A DNA stretch of 64,000 nt from Halovivax cerinus (GTDB lineage: Archaea > Halobacteriota > Halobacteria > Halobacteriales > Natrialbaceae). Made by a program: the position numbers and the translations under genes. Each line of letters opens with the position of its first letter. Position 1 is the first letter of the stretch. The DNA lies in NCBI RefSeq assembly GCF_024498195.1, contig NZ_CP101824.1, positions 372,001 to 436,000 on the forward strand. The letters run 5' to 3'. The notes beneath the pieces were generated by a model. It searched no databases. It was not told the DNA's origin and saw only the letters and a list, made by a program, of their open reading frames with translations. Positions 1-8,708 of this stretch are shown in pieces.

Positions 1-453
1 GGCGTGCCAGAACTGCGGCACCGTCGGGAACTCCAGATCGGTCGTGACGATCTCGTCGCTATCGTCGTAGGAGAGTGCACTGGCGACCTGGGCCAGCGCC
101 TGCGTCGCCGAGGCCACGACGGCGATCTCGTCTGGGTCGGCGTTGATGAGCTCCGCGAACAGCGCCTTCGACTCCTCGACCGCCGACATCCACTGGCCCC
201 AGGGGTTGCCGGCTTCGATCCAGATACGTTCGCACTCCCGGCGCGCATCGAGTCCGCGCTGCGGGACGGGCGCGGCCGAGCAGTTGTTCAGGTGGATCCG
301 ATCCTCCTCGGCGATCGCCGGAAACGTCTCGCGATAGTCGGCGAGCGGCTTCGCACTCGCGTCGCCCACTGGCTCGCCGCCGTCGGTAAGGACGCGGTCG
401 CGGCCGGGCACTGTGACGGATCGATTGCCGCCTTCGGAGTCGGGTCTGCCCAT
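1..453 (-). CDS. Class V aminotransferase (cysteine desulfurase/epimerase-like), N-terminal part, cut by window edge
   Basis: Only the first 151 codons are present; the gene runs off the left edge. Translation from the ATG at 451-453 gives a fold-type I PLP enzyme N-terminus: residues around 50-60 read RIHLNNCSAAPVP, the opening of class V aminotransferases that also have a later SATQALAQVAS cofactor-phosphate loop, seen here near residue 115. The PLP lysine lies outside the window, so the reaction cannot be assigned. The ATG follows the stop of the upstream zinc protein with no gap, so the gene is the last visible member of the hyuA-hyuB operon and probably translationally coupled. Family assignment is firm; substrate is unknown. 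Confidence 0.8.
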   Translation of the reverse strand, partial: MGRPDSEGGNRSVTVPGRDRVLTDGGEPVGDASAKPLADYRETFPAIAEEDRIHLNNCSAAPVPQRGLDARRECERIWIEAGNPWGQWMSAVEESKALFAELINADPDEIAVVASATQALAQVASALSYDDSDEIVTTDLEFPTVPQFWHA

Positions 454-756
454 CTAACGATCACCGGTGGCGAGCTCTTTGTCGTGGATCGGTGGGATCT
501 CGGCCAGGATGACCTCGGTCTCCAGCTGTTTCGCACAGCCGGGGCAGTAGTACCGGCGGAACTCGAACTCCTCGTCGACGTAGAGCGACGGATCGTTGAC
601 GAGCGGACCGGCTTCTTCGAGCGGCGACCGGTCGCACAGCACGTGTTCCTTGTAGTTCTCGTCGGCCGCACACAGCTCCTCACCACACTCGCGACAGACC
701 ATCACGTCGCGATCGGTGTCGATGGCGATGTGTGCGTCGACGCGGCGCTCAGTCAT
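454..756 (-). CDS. Acetone carboxylase gamma-like zinc-ribbon protein (100 aa)
   Basis: Small acidic protein of 100 residues with a CxxC pair at C21/C24, further cysteines at C29 and C41, and a second CxxC at C71/C74 followed by AKQLETEVI. This pattern and its position behind hyuA-type and hyuB-type genes match the small gamma subunit of acetone/acetophenone carboxylases, though it is shorter than classical AcxC. The ATG at 754-756 lies inside the end of hyuB (8-nt overlap) and the stop touches the next gene's ATG, so all four genes are coupled. Likely role (inference): metal-binding subunit of a HyuAB-type ATP-dependent complex. Confidence 0.72.
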   Translation of the reverse strand: MTERRVDAHIAIDTDRDVMVCRECGEELCAADENYKEHVLCDRSPLEEAGPLVNDPSLYVDEEFEFRRYYCPGCAKQLETEVILAEIPPIHDKELATGDR

Positions 757-2701
757 CGGACTCACCCCACGGGCTGGCAGCAAGTCGGTCCGCCCTGATC
801 TCCTCGCGGCGGTCCGTCGTGGCCGCCACGTCCACGTCACCGTCCGAGAGGACGACGCCGTAGGTCCGTCGCGCTTCCTCCTCGGAGACGTAGCCGGCCC
901 TGACGTCTGCCGCCACGCGCTCCGGGTCGCGATCGATCGGGTCACCGTAGCCGCCGCCGCCCTGCCAGATGCTGTAGTAGATGTCGTCGGCCTCCTGGAC
1001 GAACTTCGCCTTCGGCGAGACGATATCGCGGTCGCCATCGATTTCGCCGACGTCGGCTGGAATCTCGCCCGACTCGAGCAGATCGGCGGCGTTCGAGTCA
1101 CGGACGAGTTCGTACCGAACAGAGTTCGACGGGTGGCCACCGCTGACGCCGTGACTCGTCGGCGCAGCCGCGCCGAACGCCGAGATGACGTGCTGCATGG
1201 GCGCGTCGGTGTCGTGGGGAAGCCAGCACATGCTCGCAGTGACGCCGCCGCGGTGCTCCCCAGGACCGCCGGAGTCGGCCATCTCCTTGCGGTACATGTA
1301 CAGCATCGGGAACGCGAGTTCGTTCGACTCGACGTTCGCGGTGATGCCGCCGGGGGCGGCGAAGATGCCCGCCGTGTTGATGCCGTCCGAGTGCGAGCGG
1401 GCACCCCACCCGCCGGACATCGGATCCATGAACTGCGTGACGAACTGGTCGCCGCGCTGGTCGATGCCCATCGCGTTCATCGTCACCCAGGAGCCGGAGG
1501 AGCCGGCGACCAGGTCCTCGCTGTACTCGTCGCTCGCCGCGAGGAGCTTGGCGACGCACTGGTTCGAAAGGTTGACCGTGTGCCAGGTGCCCGCGATGGC
1601 CGCCATCCCCGTCCCCGCCGGGAACTCGGCGTTGACGACGATGTTCGACTCGGCTTCGAACTCGATCGCCCGGAAGATGCCGCCCAGTGCCCAGGGCAGG
1701 TCGTGACAGAGCATCGGGAGGACGGGGGCGACGAGCCCGCCGCGCATGCCGGCGTACGTGGTGTTGATCATGCCGGCTGCGGGGTCACCGTCGACGTGGA
1801 AGCGGAGCGTGTCGCCGTCCTTCTCGAGGGCGACCTCGGTACGGTGGACGCCCCTGTCGTCGGCGTTCGCGACCTCCTGGTAGTCGACGTGGCGCCAGAC
1901 GCCGTCCGGCAGTTCGCGGAGTCGATTGCGGAGGCTCGTCTCGGCGTAATCCATCGTCTCCTTCATCACCGCCTTGACCGTGTCGGCGCCGTAGTCGTCG
2001 ATGAGTTCGTGAATGCGGTCGATCGCGACGTTGTTGCCCGCAATCTGGGCGCGGAGGTCCATCCCCACCATCGCGGGGGCGCGGGACTTGCGCAGGAAGA
2101 TGTCCTCGATGTCGGTGCGCAACTCGCCGTCCTCGACGAGTTTCGTCGGGGGCACCGGTTCGGCTTCCGCGAACGCGTCGTCGTCCTCGATCGCGAAGCT
2201 GCCGATCTCGTTGCCGCCGACGTCGACCTGGTGGACGGTCGAGCTCACCCAGGAGAACAGCTCGCCCTCGTGGAAGACGGGGGCGAGGACGACCGCGTCG
2301 TTCTGGTGGACGGCGCCGATCCACGGGTCGTTGCAGATGTACATGTCGCCCGGTTCGATGCCGGGGTTGTCCGCGCGGCGCTCGATGATCCACTTGATGA
2401 TGAGGTCGGTGACGCTCGCGTGGTACATCACGTACGGGCCGAGGCTCACCGTGTCGCCGCGTTCGTCGCCGATGGTGACGTTGAAGTCGTAGGCGTCGGT
2501 GACGATGGGCGAGCCGCTGACCTGTTTCAGCGTCGTCCCCTGCTCTTCGTTGATCTGCTGGAGCCGGTTACGAAGGACCTCGAAGGTCACCTGGTCCAGT
2601 TCGTGGTCGTCGGGCAGTTCGTGAAAGTCGACGTCGTCGACCTTCGATTCGTCGAGTTCGGTCACCGCCGTGTACGGTTCGTGGCCTGGAATCTGTGTCA
2701 T
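749..2701 (-). CDS. hyuB: Hydantoinase B/oxoprolinase family protein (acetone carboxylase alpha-like), 650 aa
   Basis: Full-length HyuB-family subunit. It opens with a segment reading LDQVTFEVLRNRLQQINEE, followed by the family's GDMYICNDPW segment near residue 110 and the C-terminal SGGPGEHRGG glycine-rich stretch and GGGGYGDP near residue 600. Together with HyuA the family performs ATP-dependent opening of 5-oxoproline or N-methylhydantoin rings, or ATP-dependent carboxylation of ketones. The ATG overlaps the hyuA stop by four bases. The gamma-like partner downstream favours the carboxylase arrangement over a plain hydantoinase, but the substrate cannot be read from sequence. Confidence 0.9.
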   Translation of the reverse strand: MTQIPGHEPYTAVTELDESKVDDVDFHELPDDHELDQVTFEVLRNRLQQINEEQGTTLKQVSGSPIVTDAYDFNVTIGDERGDTVSLGPYVMYHASVTDLIIKWIIERRADNPGIEPGDMYICNDPWIGAVHQNDAVVLAPVFHEGELFSWVSSTVHQVDVGGNEIGSFAIEDDDAFAEAEPVPPTKLVEDGELRTDIEDIFLRKSRAPAMVGMDLRAQIAGNNVAIDRIHELIDDYGADTVKAVMKETMDYAETSLRNRLRELPDGVWRHVDYQEVANADDRGVHRTEVALEKDGDTLRFHVDGDPAAGMINTTYAGMRGGLVAPVLPMLCHDLPWALGGIFRAIEFEAESNIVVNAEFPAGTGMAAIAGTWHTVNLSNQCVAKLLAASDEYSEDLVAGSSGSWVTMNAMGIDQRGDQFVTQFMDPMSGGWGARSHSDGINTAGIFAAPGGITANVESNELAFPMLYMYRKEMADSGGPGEHRGGVTASMCWLPHDTDAPMQHVISAFGAAAPTSHGVSGGHPSNSVRYELVRDSNAADLLESGEIPADVGEIDGDRDIVSPKAKFVQEADDIYYSIWQGGGGYGDPIDRDPERVAADVRAGYVSEEEARRTYGVVLSDGDVDVAATTDRREEIRADRLAASPWGESDD

Positions 2702-4785
2702 CGATCTCCCTCCGTGATGTGAACGCTGCGGTACTCGTCGACTGCCGCGTGCTGGTGCGGCCTGACCGTCACCGTCGTGTCGGGTAGCTGGATCACCGCC
2801 GGCCCGTCGAACGCGTCGCCCGGGGCGAGGCGCTCGCCGTCGTACACCGCCGTGGACCGCCGGGCACCCGGCTCGGGCCAGTACACCTCCCGATGATCGA
2901 TCAGTGCGTCGCCCGAGCGAGCCGTCGATCCGCCGAGCACCGGGTTGCTCGTCTCGACGCTCCCGGTCACCCGCTGATTGACGAGCTCTGCCGGAACCGG
3001 CGCGTACGTGGATCCCTCCCCGTAGAGCGCTTCGTACTTCGACTCCCAGCGATCGATCGTCGCCTCGACGTCGGCGTCGGTCAGGTCACCGCCGGGGACG
3101 TCGACGGAGAGCTGGTGGACCTGACCCTTGTACCTGATCTCGGCCTCCCGCGAGAGCGAGAGTGGTTCCCCCTCGAATCCGCGGTCGACGAGTGTCTCGC
3201 GGACGTCGGCTTCGAGGTCGCCGTAGAGGTCGGTCAGGTCGGCGGGATCGAACGGTTCGAAGTCCGGGTTCGATCGCTCCGCGACGTAGTTGACGTCGGC
3301 CGTCGCGATGCCGAACGCGGAGAACACCGACGCGGTGTCACCGAGCGGCACGACGATCGACTCGACGCCGAGTTCCGCCCCGTAGAACGAGGCGTGGACG
3401 GGACCGGCGCCTCCGTAGGAGAGCAACGAGAAGTTCCGTGGATCGTGGCCGCGCTCGACGGTCATCTGTCGGAGGAGGTCCGCCATCGCCCCGTTGACGA
3501 TCTCGAAGACGCCCGCCGCGGCCTCGTCGACCGACAGGTCGAGGGGCTCGGCGACCGAACGCATCGCGTCGCGTGCGGCCTCGACGTCTAGATCGCGTCG
3601 ACCGCCCAGGAAGTAGTCGGGATCCAGGTAGCCGAGCAGGAGGTCGGCGTCTGTGACCGTCGGTTCGGTGCCACCGAACCCGTAGCAGGCCGGGCCCGGA
3701 TCTGCGCCGGCGCTCCGCGGGCCTACGCGGAGTGCGCCCCCGTCGTCGATCCAGGCGATCGAGCCGCCGCCGCTCCCGATGGACTCGATGTCCACCGAGA
3801 GCTGGTACAGCGTCTGGCTGTTGACGGACAGCGTGGGCCGCGTCTGGAGTTCGCCGTCGATGACGAGGCCGACGTCGAAACTCGTCCCGCCGACGTCGGT
3901 GCAGATCAGGTTCGGTTCGTCCATCTCGCGGCCGACGAAGCGAGAGCCGATGACGCCGCCGGTCGGCCCCGACATGATCGTCGAGACAGCCTCGGTCGTG
4001 ACGGAGTCGGGATCCATCGCGCCACCGGTGCTCTTCATCACGTAGAACGGGGCGTCGAGCCCGTGTTCAGCGAGCGTGGATTCGAGGTCCTCGACGTACG
4101 CCTCTAGCAGCGGCGCCGTCGACGCGTTGAGGACGGTCGTCGCCGTCCGCTCGTACTCGCCGAGCTTCGGTGTCACCTCGTGCGAACAGAAGCACGGACA
4201 CTCGGGCGCTTCCTCTGCCGCGATCTCCGCGACGCGACGCTCGTGTTCGGGATTCTCGAAGCTCCAGAGGAGGCTCACCGCGAGCGCGTCCACTTCGCCA
4301 GCCAGGTCCGAAATCGCCGCTCGAACGGCGTCCTCGTCGAGGTCGACGACCTGCTCGCCCTTGTAGTCGGTTCGTTCGTCGATCTCGCGAATGTGCTCGG
4401 TCGGTACCAGTGGCTCGGGTTTCGATTGCCCGGCGTAGTGCTGCTGTTCCAGCCGCGTGAGACCTTCGGTCCGCGTCTTCGTCCGGCCGATCGCCAGCGC
4501 GTCCGCGTGACCGCGCGTCGTCAGGAGTCCGACCTCGGCCCCAGTTCCCTCGAGTACCGTGTTCGTCGTGAGCGTCGTCCCGTGAAAGAGGATGGACGTC
4601 GTCGAGAGCAACGATTCGAGGTCGACGCCGACCGCTTTGGCGCCGTTGCGTAACGAATCGAGAATCCCGGTCGTCGGGTCGTCCGGTGTCGTCTCCGACT
4701 TACCCGTATATCGCGTTCCATCTTCCGAGACGATCACCGTGTCGGTGAACGTCCCACCCGTATCAACGCCGATGACATACGTCAT
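2698..4785 (-). CDS. hyuA: Hydantoinase A/oxoprolinase family protein (acetone carboxylase beta-like), 695 aa
   Basis: HyuA-family ATPase subunit: residues 1-16 contain the actin-fold phosphate loop GVDTGGTFTDT, and the middle holds MSGPTGGVIGS and CTDVGGTSFDVGL, the second nucleotide-binding region. I chose the ATG at 4785 over an in-frame ATG at 4812 because the TATA box at 4818-4828 would place the transcript start near 4797, so the longer form would not be transcribed. First gene of a four-gene coupled set with hyuB, a gamma-like zinc protein and an aminotransferase. Phosphorylation of the substrate carbonyl by HyuA is family knowledge; the actual substrate is not known. Confidence 0.9.
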   Translation of the reverse strand: MTYVIGVDTGGTFTDTVIVSEDGTRYTGKSETTPDDPTTGILDSLRNGAKAVGVDLESLLSTTSILFHGTTLTTNTVLEGTGAEVGLLTTRGHADALAIGRTKTRTEGLTRLEQQHYAGQSKPEPLVPTEHIREIDERTDYKGEQVVDLDEDAVRAAISDLAGEVDALAVSLLWSFENPEHERRVAEIAAEEAPECPCFCSHEVTPKLGEYERTATTVLNASTAPLLEAYVEDLESTLAEHGLDAPFYVMKSTGGAMDPDSVTTEAVSTIMSGPTGGVIGSRFVGREMDEPNLICTDVGGTSFDVGLVIDGELQTRPTLSVNSQTLYQLSVDIESIGSGGGSIAWIDDGGALRVGPRSAGADPGPACYGFGGTEPTVTDADLLLGYLDPDYFLGGRRDLDVEAARDAMRSVAEPLDLSVDEAAAGVFEIVNGAMADLLRQMTVERGHDPRNFSLLSYGGAGPVHASFYGAELGVESIVVPLGDTASVFSAFGIATADVNYVAERSNPDFEPFDPADLTDLYGDLEADVRETLVDRGFEGEPLSLSREAEIRYKGQVHQLSVDVPGGDLTDADVEATIDRWESKYEALYGEGSTYAPVPAELVNQRVTGSVETSNPVLGGSTARSGDALIDHREVYWPEPGARRSTAVYDGERLAPGDAFDGPAVIQLPDTTVTVRPHQHAAVDEYRSVHITEGDR

Positions 4786-5104
4786 GTGTTGTCGAGGTTC
4801 ACGAGACCTCATATACGTTTTATATTGTTGCAGCCACCGACGAGCAAATTGAACGAAATCTCGTCTACGTGTCCGTGATGTGAATCAATTAGCGGCAATT
4901 TCGTACAGGTTCTTCCGGTCTGTGTCCTCCCCTGAGCGGGGACGCGACTGGCCCGCGGACGGTGAACTGTCAGCACGAACGCGCGAACGAGAACTGGGAG
5001 GGGACCCAGTGACAGTCGATCTCTTACCTGTGATCAGCGACGGTCGATCCACCGACAGCGGTCGGTACCGACGAACCGGTGCACCGTCCGGACGTCGGCC
5101 CCGG
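4786..5104 (-). promoter_or_regulatory. hyuA operon promoter region (gap without gene)
   Basis: On the minus strand an AT-rich box AATATAAAAC lies at about 4818-4828 in otherwise GC-rich DNA, 33-43 nt before the hyuA ATG, as expected for a haloarchaeal TATA box with a leader near 12 nt. The rest of the gap up to the cupin gene shows no convincing ORF, RNA or repeat. Confidence 0.6.
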
Positions 5105-5650
5105 TCAGAACGGCTCGACGGCGTCGTCCTGCAGAGCGTGGACGATACCGCGTAGCGTGTCGATCTCCAGTCCGGGGTTCGTCCGCGGGTGCTGGTCGGC
5201 CACGCCGACCATCTCTTCTACCTGTGGGACGACGATCTGCCGGTAGATCACGTACAGCCTGAGGGTCTCGTCTCCGATGGCTTTCACTTTGTTGTGCGCG
5301 CCGGGCGGGAGGTAGACCATCTCTTCGGGTCCGGCTTCGGCGACGTGTTCGTCTCCCTCCTCGTCGAGATAGGTGATCTCGACGCGCCCCTGGACGGGCA
5401 TGTTGAGCTGGTACATGTGCGGCGAGTGAGTGTGCCAGTCCAGCACCCCGCCCGGTTCGGACTCCATGTACGAGACGTTGAAGTCGTTCGAGCGGAACAG
5501 GTGGGCGGTGAAATCGGGCGGCGATTCGCCGTCGTCGCCGATCGACTCCTGCTCCCCGGCGTCCTCGTAGAGGTCGATGCCCTCGACGTCGTCGACGCGT
5601 AGCGTATAGCCCTCCTGGGGGAGGAAGGCGTCGAAATCCGGGAGATCCAT
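5105..5650 (-). CDS. Cupin-domain protein (181 aa)
   Basis: Single-domain cupin. The first metal motif appears at residues 68-88 (GGVLDWHTH with H73 and H75), the second as PPGAHN with H119. The glutamate usual in motif 1 is not obvious: Y80 and Q81 occupy that stretch, so the metal site may be a three-His or altered site. The N-terminal 45 residues are acidic and unassigned. The ATG is 4 nt after the stop of the peroxiredoxin, so the two are probably co-transcribed, upstream of hyuA. Cupins of this size are dioxygenases, isomerases or sensors; no specific reaction is supported. Confidence 0.8.
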   Translation of the reverse strand: MDLPDFDAFLPQEGYTLRVDDVEGIDLYEDAGEQESIGDDGESPPDFTAHLFRSNDFNVSYMESEPGGVLDWHTHSPHMYQLNMPVQGRVEITYLDEEGDEHVAEAGPEEMVYLPPGAHNKVKAIGDETLRLYVIYRQIVVPQVEEMVGVADQHPRTNPGLEIDTLRGIVHALQDDAVEPF

Positions 5651-5654
5651 GGCG

Positions 5655-6119
5655 TCAGGCCTCCCCCTCGATGGCTGCGATCATCTCCGTCGCGTGGTTC
5701 TCCGGGGAGACGTCCTCGTAGACGGCCTCGATGACGCCCGATTCGTCGATCACGTACGTGTTACGGCGGGCGATCTCGTGCGTCTCTCCGTCGACCTCCA
5801 CGACGTCGAACGACTCGTACGCCCGGGCGACCGCGCCGTCCTCGTCGCTCACCAGCGGGAACGGCAGGTTCTGCCGGTCCCTGAACGCACGGATCTCTTC
5901 GACCGAATCCGTCGAGACGCCGACGACCTGCGCGTCCGTCTCCTCGAACGCGTCCCAACTATCGCGAAAGCTACACGCCTGGGCCGTACAGCCCTCCGTC
6001 CCCGCCTTCGGGTAGAAGTAGAGGATCAGTGGCTGTCCCTCGAAGTCCGAGCGTTCGACCGGTTCGCCCTCGTGATTCAACAGTTCGAAGTCGGGTGCCG
6101 CCTCTCCGGGTTGGAGCAT
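5655..6119 (-). CDS. bcp: Peroxiredoxin, BCP/PrxQ type
   Basis: 154-residue thiol peroxidase. The start at 6119 gives MLQPGEAAPDF, the usual N-terminus of the family; the open frame extends further upstream but without family similarity. The peroxidatic cysteine is C44 in GTEGCTAQACSF and a resolving cysteine C49 sits five residues later, the spacing of two-Cys atypical BCP enzymes. It reduces H2O2 and organic peroxides using thioredoxin-like donors in the cytoplasm. Followed at 4 nt by the cupin gene, and divergent from the binding-protein gene at 6451. Confidence 0.92.
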   Translation of the reverse strand: MLQPGEAAPDFELLNHEGEPVERSDFEGQPLILYFYPKAGTEGCTAQACSFRDSWDAFEETDAQVVGVSTDSVEEIRAFRDRQNLPFPLVSDEDGAVARAYESFDVVEVDGETHEIARRNTYVIDESGVIEAVYEDVSPENHATEMIAAIEGEA

Positions 6120-6450
6120 GGTGGACGATACCGGGTGTGATACATGAGACTTACGGGCGGTCTTCCGTCCGACACGCACTCGACAGGACAGGAACCGTTC
6201 GAAATCGGCAGCCTCGTCGCGGTCAGCGGACGCAGTCCGGGCCACAGCCACGCCTGTGGCAGCCGGTCGCGCCGTCACCGGTCACCGGAAGACACCCCGC
6301 CGAAATCCCACTTATTAGAATCTTATATATTATATCCCACTTTTGGGAGATTCAAGCAAATTAAACCGTGTAGTATGGATATCGACGGTAGTTGTGACGG
6401 GAAATTGTACGTCAATATGTAGAGTTATCTCTGCCGAAGATTGAAGTACG
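6120..6450 (+). promoter_or_regulatory. Divergent promoter region with direct repeats ATCCCACTT and a TCCCA/TGGGA palindrome
   Basis: No gene. For the plus-strand binding-protein gene there is an AT block TTATATATTATAT at 6323-6335. It is flanked by two direct copies of ATCCCACTT at 6305-6313 and 6334-6342 (29 bp apart), and the second copy is part of the inverted repeat TCCCA-CTTT-TGGGA at 6335-6348. A second possible TATA element (AAATTAAA) is at 6358-6365. The arrangement looks like operator sites around a promoter; the 8-mer TATCCCAC recurs before three other transport genes in this window. Confidence 0.5.
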
Positions 6451-7704
6451 GTGGATTCCTGGTCACGAATCGTGACACAACTTACCAGACGGAAGTTCGT
6501 GGCCGCGTCCGGCGTCGCGGGCAGCGCCGCACTCGCGGGGTGTACCGGCGGCGACTCGTCCGATGGCGACTACACGATCGAGATCGGAACGTTACTCCCG
6601 GAGTCGGGACAGCTCTCGGGGATCGGAACGACGATGGTCGACGCGGCCGACCTCGCGTTTAGTACGGTCGACGATGGCGCCGACTCCCTCGGCGTCGACG
6701 CGACGCTCGGAGACTCCCAGTCGACGCCAGAGGACGGAATCAGCACGGCCAACAACCTCGCCAACAGCGGGGTTCCCGCCGTCGTCGGCGGCGCGTCGAC
6801 GAACGTCCACATCTCCGCGGCCGAACAGGTGTTCATCCCGAACGGTATGTGCGCGTGTAGTCCGTCGGCGACGGCCGTCTCCATCACGCAGATGGCCGAC
6901 GACGACCTGCTCTTTCGGACGACGCCCAGCGACGCGCTGCAGGGGCAGGTGATGGCGGAGTACGCGACCGAGGAGATGGGTGCACAGACGGCAGCGGTCC
7001 TGCACGTCAACGACGACTACGGATCGGCGCTCTCCGGCGCGTTCGTCTCGGCCTTCGAGGAGGCCGGTGGAACCGTCCAGCAGGAGGTGTCCTACGAGAC
7101 GGCGGCGACGTCCTACACGTCGCGGATCGAGTCCGCGGTCCAGGACGATCCCGACCTGCTCAGCGTGATCGGCTACGCGGAGAGCGGCATCCAGCTGTTC
7201 AGGGACTACTACGCACAGTACTCTGCGAGTCGTGACATCATGACCGTCGACGGGTTGAACACGGCGCGGATCCCAAACGAAGTCGGCCGCGAGATGGACA
7301 ACGTCGTCGGAACGGCACCGATGGCACAGGGCCCCGGCCGAGACGCGTTCACGTCGATGTACCAGGAGGAGTTCGACGCCGAACCCGGACCGTTCAACGG
7401 TGCGACGTTCGACGCCGCGGCCGTCCTGATGCTCGCAAACGCGGCCGCTGGTGAGAACGACGGCGCGGCGATCAGCGAGCAGATGCGGGCCGTCACGTCC
7501 GAGGGCGAGCTGACCGTCAGCCCCGACAATATCGCCGAAGGCGTCGAAGCCGCGTACAACGGCGACGACGTCGGGTACCAGGGGGCCTCGAGTCAGGTCA
7601 GTTTCGACGACAACGGCGACCTGGTCACCGGTACCTACGAGGTCTGGGCGTACGCACCCGACACCGAACGCGGGATCGAAACCATCGAGACGTTCACGGT
7701 GTAA
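6451..7704 (+). CDS. Branched-chain amino acid-type ABC transporter, substrate-binding lipoprotein
   Basis: 417 codons from a GTG; an in-frame GTG at 6472 (MTQLTRRKFVAASG) would give a more typical Tat signal and is the likelier true start. The signal has the twin-arginine RRKF and a lipobox LAGC whose Cys would carry the lipid anchor. The mature part begins IEIGTLLPESGQLSGIG, the opening of type I periplasmic binding proteins (LivK/amide-binding), and continues with the VVGGASTNVHISAAE and LFRTTPSD segments of that fold. It faces livF tail to tail, so it is transcribed apart from livHMGF but presumably serves them. Ligand is not determinable; amides or amino acids are usual. Confidence 0.9.
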   Translation: MDSWSRIVTQLTRRKFVAASGVAGSAALAGCTGGDSSDGDYTIEIGTLLPESGQLSGIGTTMVDAADLAFSTVDDGADSLGVDATLGDSQSTPEDGISTANNLANSGVPAVVGGASTNVHISAAEQVFIPNGMCACSPSATAVSITQMADDDLLFRTTPSDALQGQVMAEYATEEMGAQTAAVLHVNDDYGSALSGAFVSAFEEAGGTVQQEVSYETAATSYTSRIESAVQDDPDLLSVIGYAESGIQLFRDYYAQYSASRDIMTVDGLNTARIPNEVGREMDNVVGTAPMAQGPGRDAFTSMYQEEFDAEPGPFNGATFDAAAVLMLANAAAGENDGAAISEQMRAVTSEGELTVSPDNIAEGVEAAYNGDDVGYQGASSQVSFDDNGDLVTGTYEVWAYAPDTERGIETIETFTV

Positions 7705-7816
7705 CACCGCTTTCGACGACGGCACTCTTCGTTTTCGCAGGCGAACGACCTCGAGACGTCTCCTCGTTTCTCACCCCGAACCACCCCCGTCGTGGGCACC
7801 CGGACCCCATCGATGT

Positions 7817-7838
7817 GAGGGGTTCCCAGGAACCCCTC
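7817..7838. terminator. Perfect 10-bp inverted repeat with 2-nt loop between convergent genes
   Basis: GAGGGGTTCC-CA-GGAACCCCTC is a perfect palindrome in the 299-bp space between the binding-protein stop and the livF stop. It could fold as a very stable hairpin on either strand and may end both transcripts. No T-run follows, so a bidirectional hairpin terminator or a protein site are equally possible. The remainder of the gap has two imperfect copies of an AGTGGAC(C/A)AGATGGCGAC motif at 7880 and 7928. Confidence 0.45.
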
Positions 7839-8003
7839 CGCGTGAAGAGAATCATCCGGACGACGGCGGTCGTACCGACAGTGGACCAGATGGCGACAGT
7901 GAGACGGACGACGACGGTCGGTCCAAAAGTGGACAAGATGGCGACGGTCGTACCGTGACCGTACCCGGCCGGTGCCGGTCCCGGACTGGATCGTCGCTGC
8001 AGG

Positions 8004-8708
8004 TCACCCGCCGAGGAAGTCCTGGCGCACCTGCTCGTCGTCGAGTAGTTCCCGACCGGGACCCTCGTGGTAGTTCTTCCCCTGCGCGAGGACGTACCCC
8101 CTGTCGCACCGGCGCAACGCCTCTTTCGCGTTCTGTTCGACCATCAGAATAGCCGTCCCGCCGTCGTTGATCTCGTCGATCTTGTCGAACATCTCGTCGA
8201 CCAGGTCGGGGGCGAGTCCCGCGGACGGTTCGTCGAGCAACAGCAGTTGCGGGTCGAGCATGAGCGCCTGACCCATGGCGACCATCTGGCGCTGGCCGCC
8301 ACTCATCGTCCCGACCGTCTGGTCGGTTCGCTCCCGAAGCACGGGGAACCGATCGTACACAGCGTCGAAGCGTTCCTGCGGGATCTCGTCTAAGATGTAC
8401 CCGCCCATCTCCAGGTTCTCCTGGACGGTCATCGACTCGAACACGTTTCCGTTCTGCGGGACGTACGAGAGCCCGTGGCGGATGACGTCCGACTGTTGGA
8501 CCCCGGTGATGTCGACGTCGTCGAACTGAACGGAGCCACCCATCACGTCCGCGACGGAACAGATGGCCTTCATCGCTGTCGACTTCCCGGCGCCGTTCGG
8601 CCCCACGATGGTGACGTACTCGCCCGCGTCGACGGTGAGGTCGATCGACTGGAGGATCTGGAGGTCGCCGTACCCCGCGTCGAGGTCGGAGACCGAGAGG
8701 AGGCTCAT
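8004..8708 (-). CDS. livF: Branched-chain amino acid-type ABC transporter, ATP-binding protein LivF
   Basis: 234-residue ABC ATPase. Walker A GPNGAGKST near residue 37, signature MSGGQRQ, Walker B LLLLDEPSAGL and the switch histidine region replaced by the LivF form MVEQN, which distinguishes LivF (EQN) from LivG (EHD). Its ATG overlaps the livG stop by 4 nt, and it is the last gene of the livHMGF run. With LivG it forms the nucleotide-binding heterodimer on the cytoplasmic face of the membrane. Confidence 0.93.
   Translation of the reverse strand: MSLLSVSDLDAGYGDLQILQSIDLTVDAGEYVTIVGPNGAGKSTAMKAICSVADVMGGSVQFDDVDITGVQQSDVIRHGLSYVPQNGNVFESMTVQENLEMGGYILDEIPQERFDAVYDRFPVLRERTDQTVGTMSGGQRQMVAMGQALMLDPQLLLLDEPSAGLAPDLVDEMFDKIDEINDGGTAILMVEQNAKEALRRCDRGYVLAQGKNYHEGPGRELLDDEQVRQDFLGG

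Noticed and set aside
716-2722. Long plus-strand open frame of 668 codons opposite hyuB
   Set aside because: Arg/Val/Asp-rich composition with no motif; it is the mirror frame of the well-supported hyuB gene, as often seen in high-GC haloarchaeal DNA. The same applies to other long frames opposite nrdA, the IMPDH-like gene and the glycosyltransferases.
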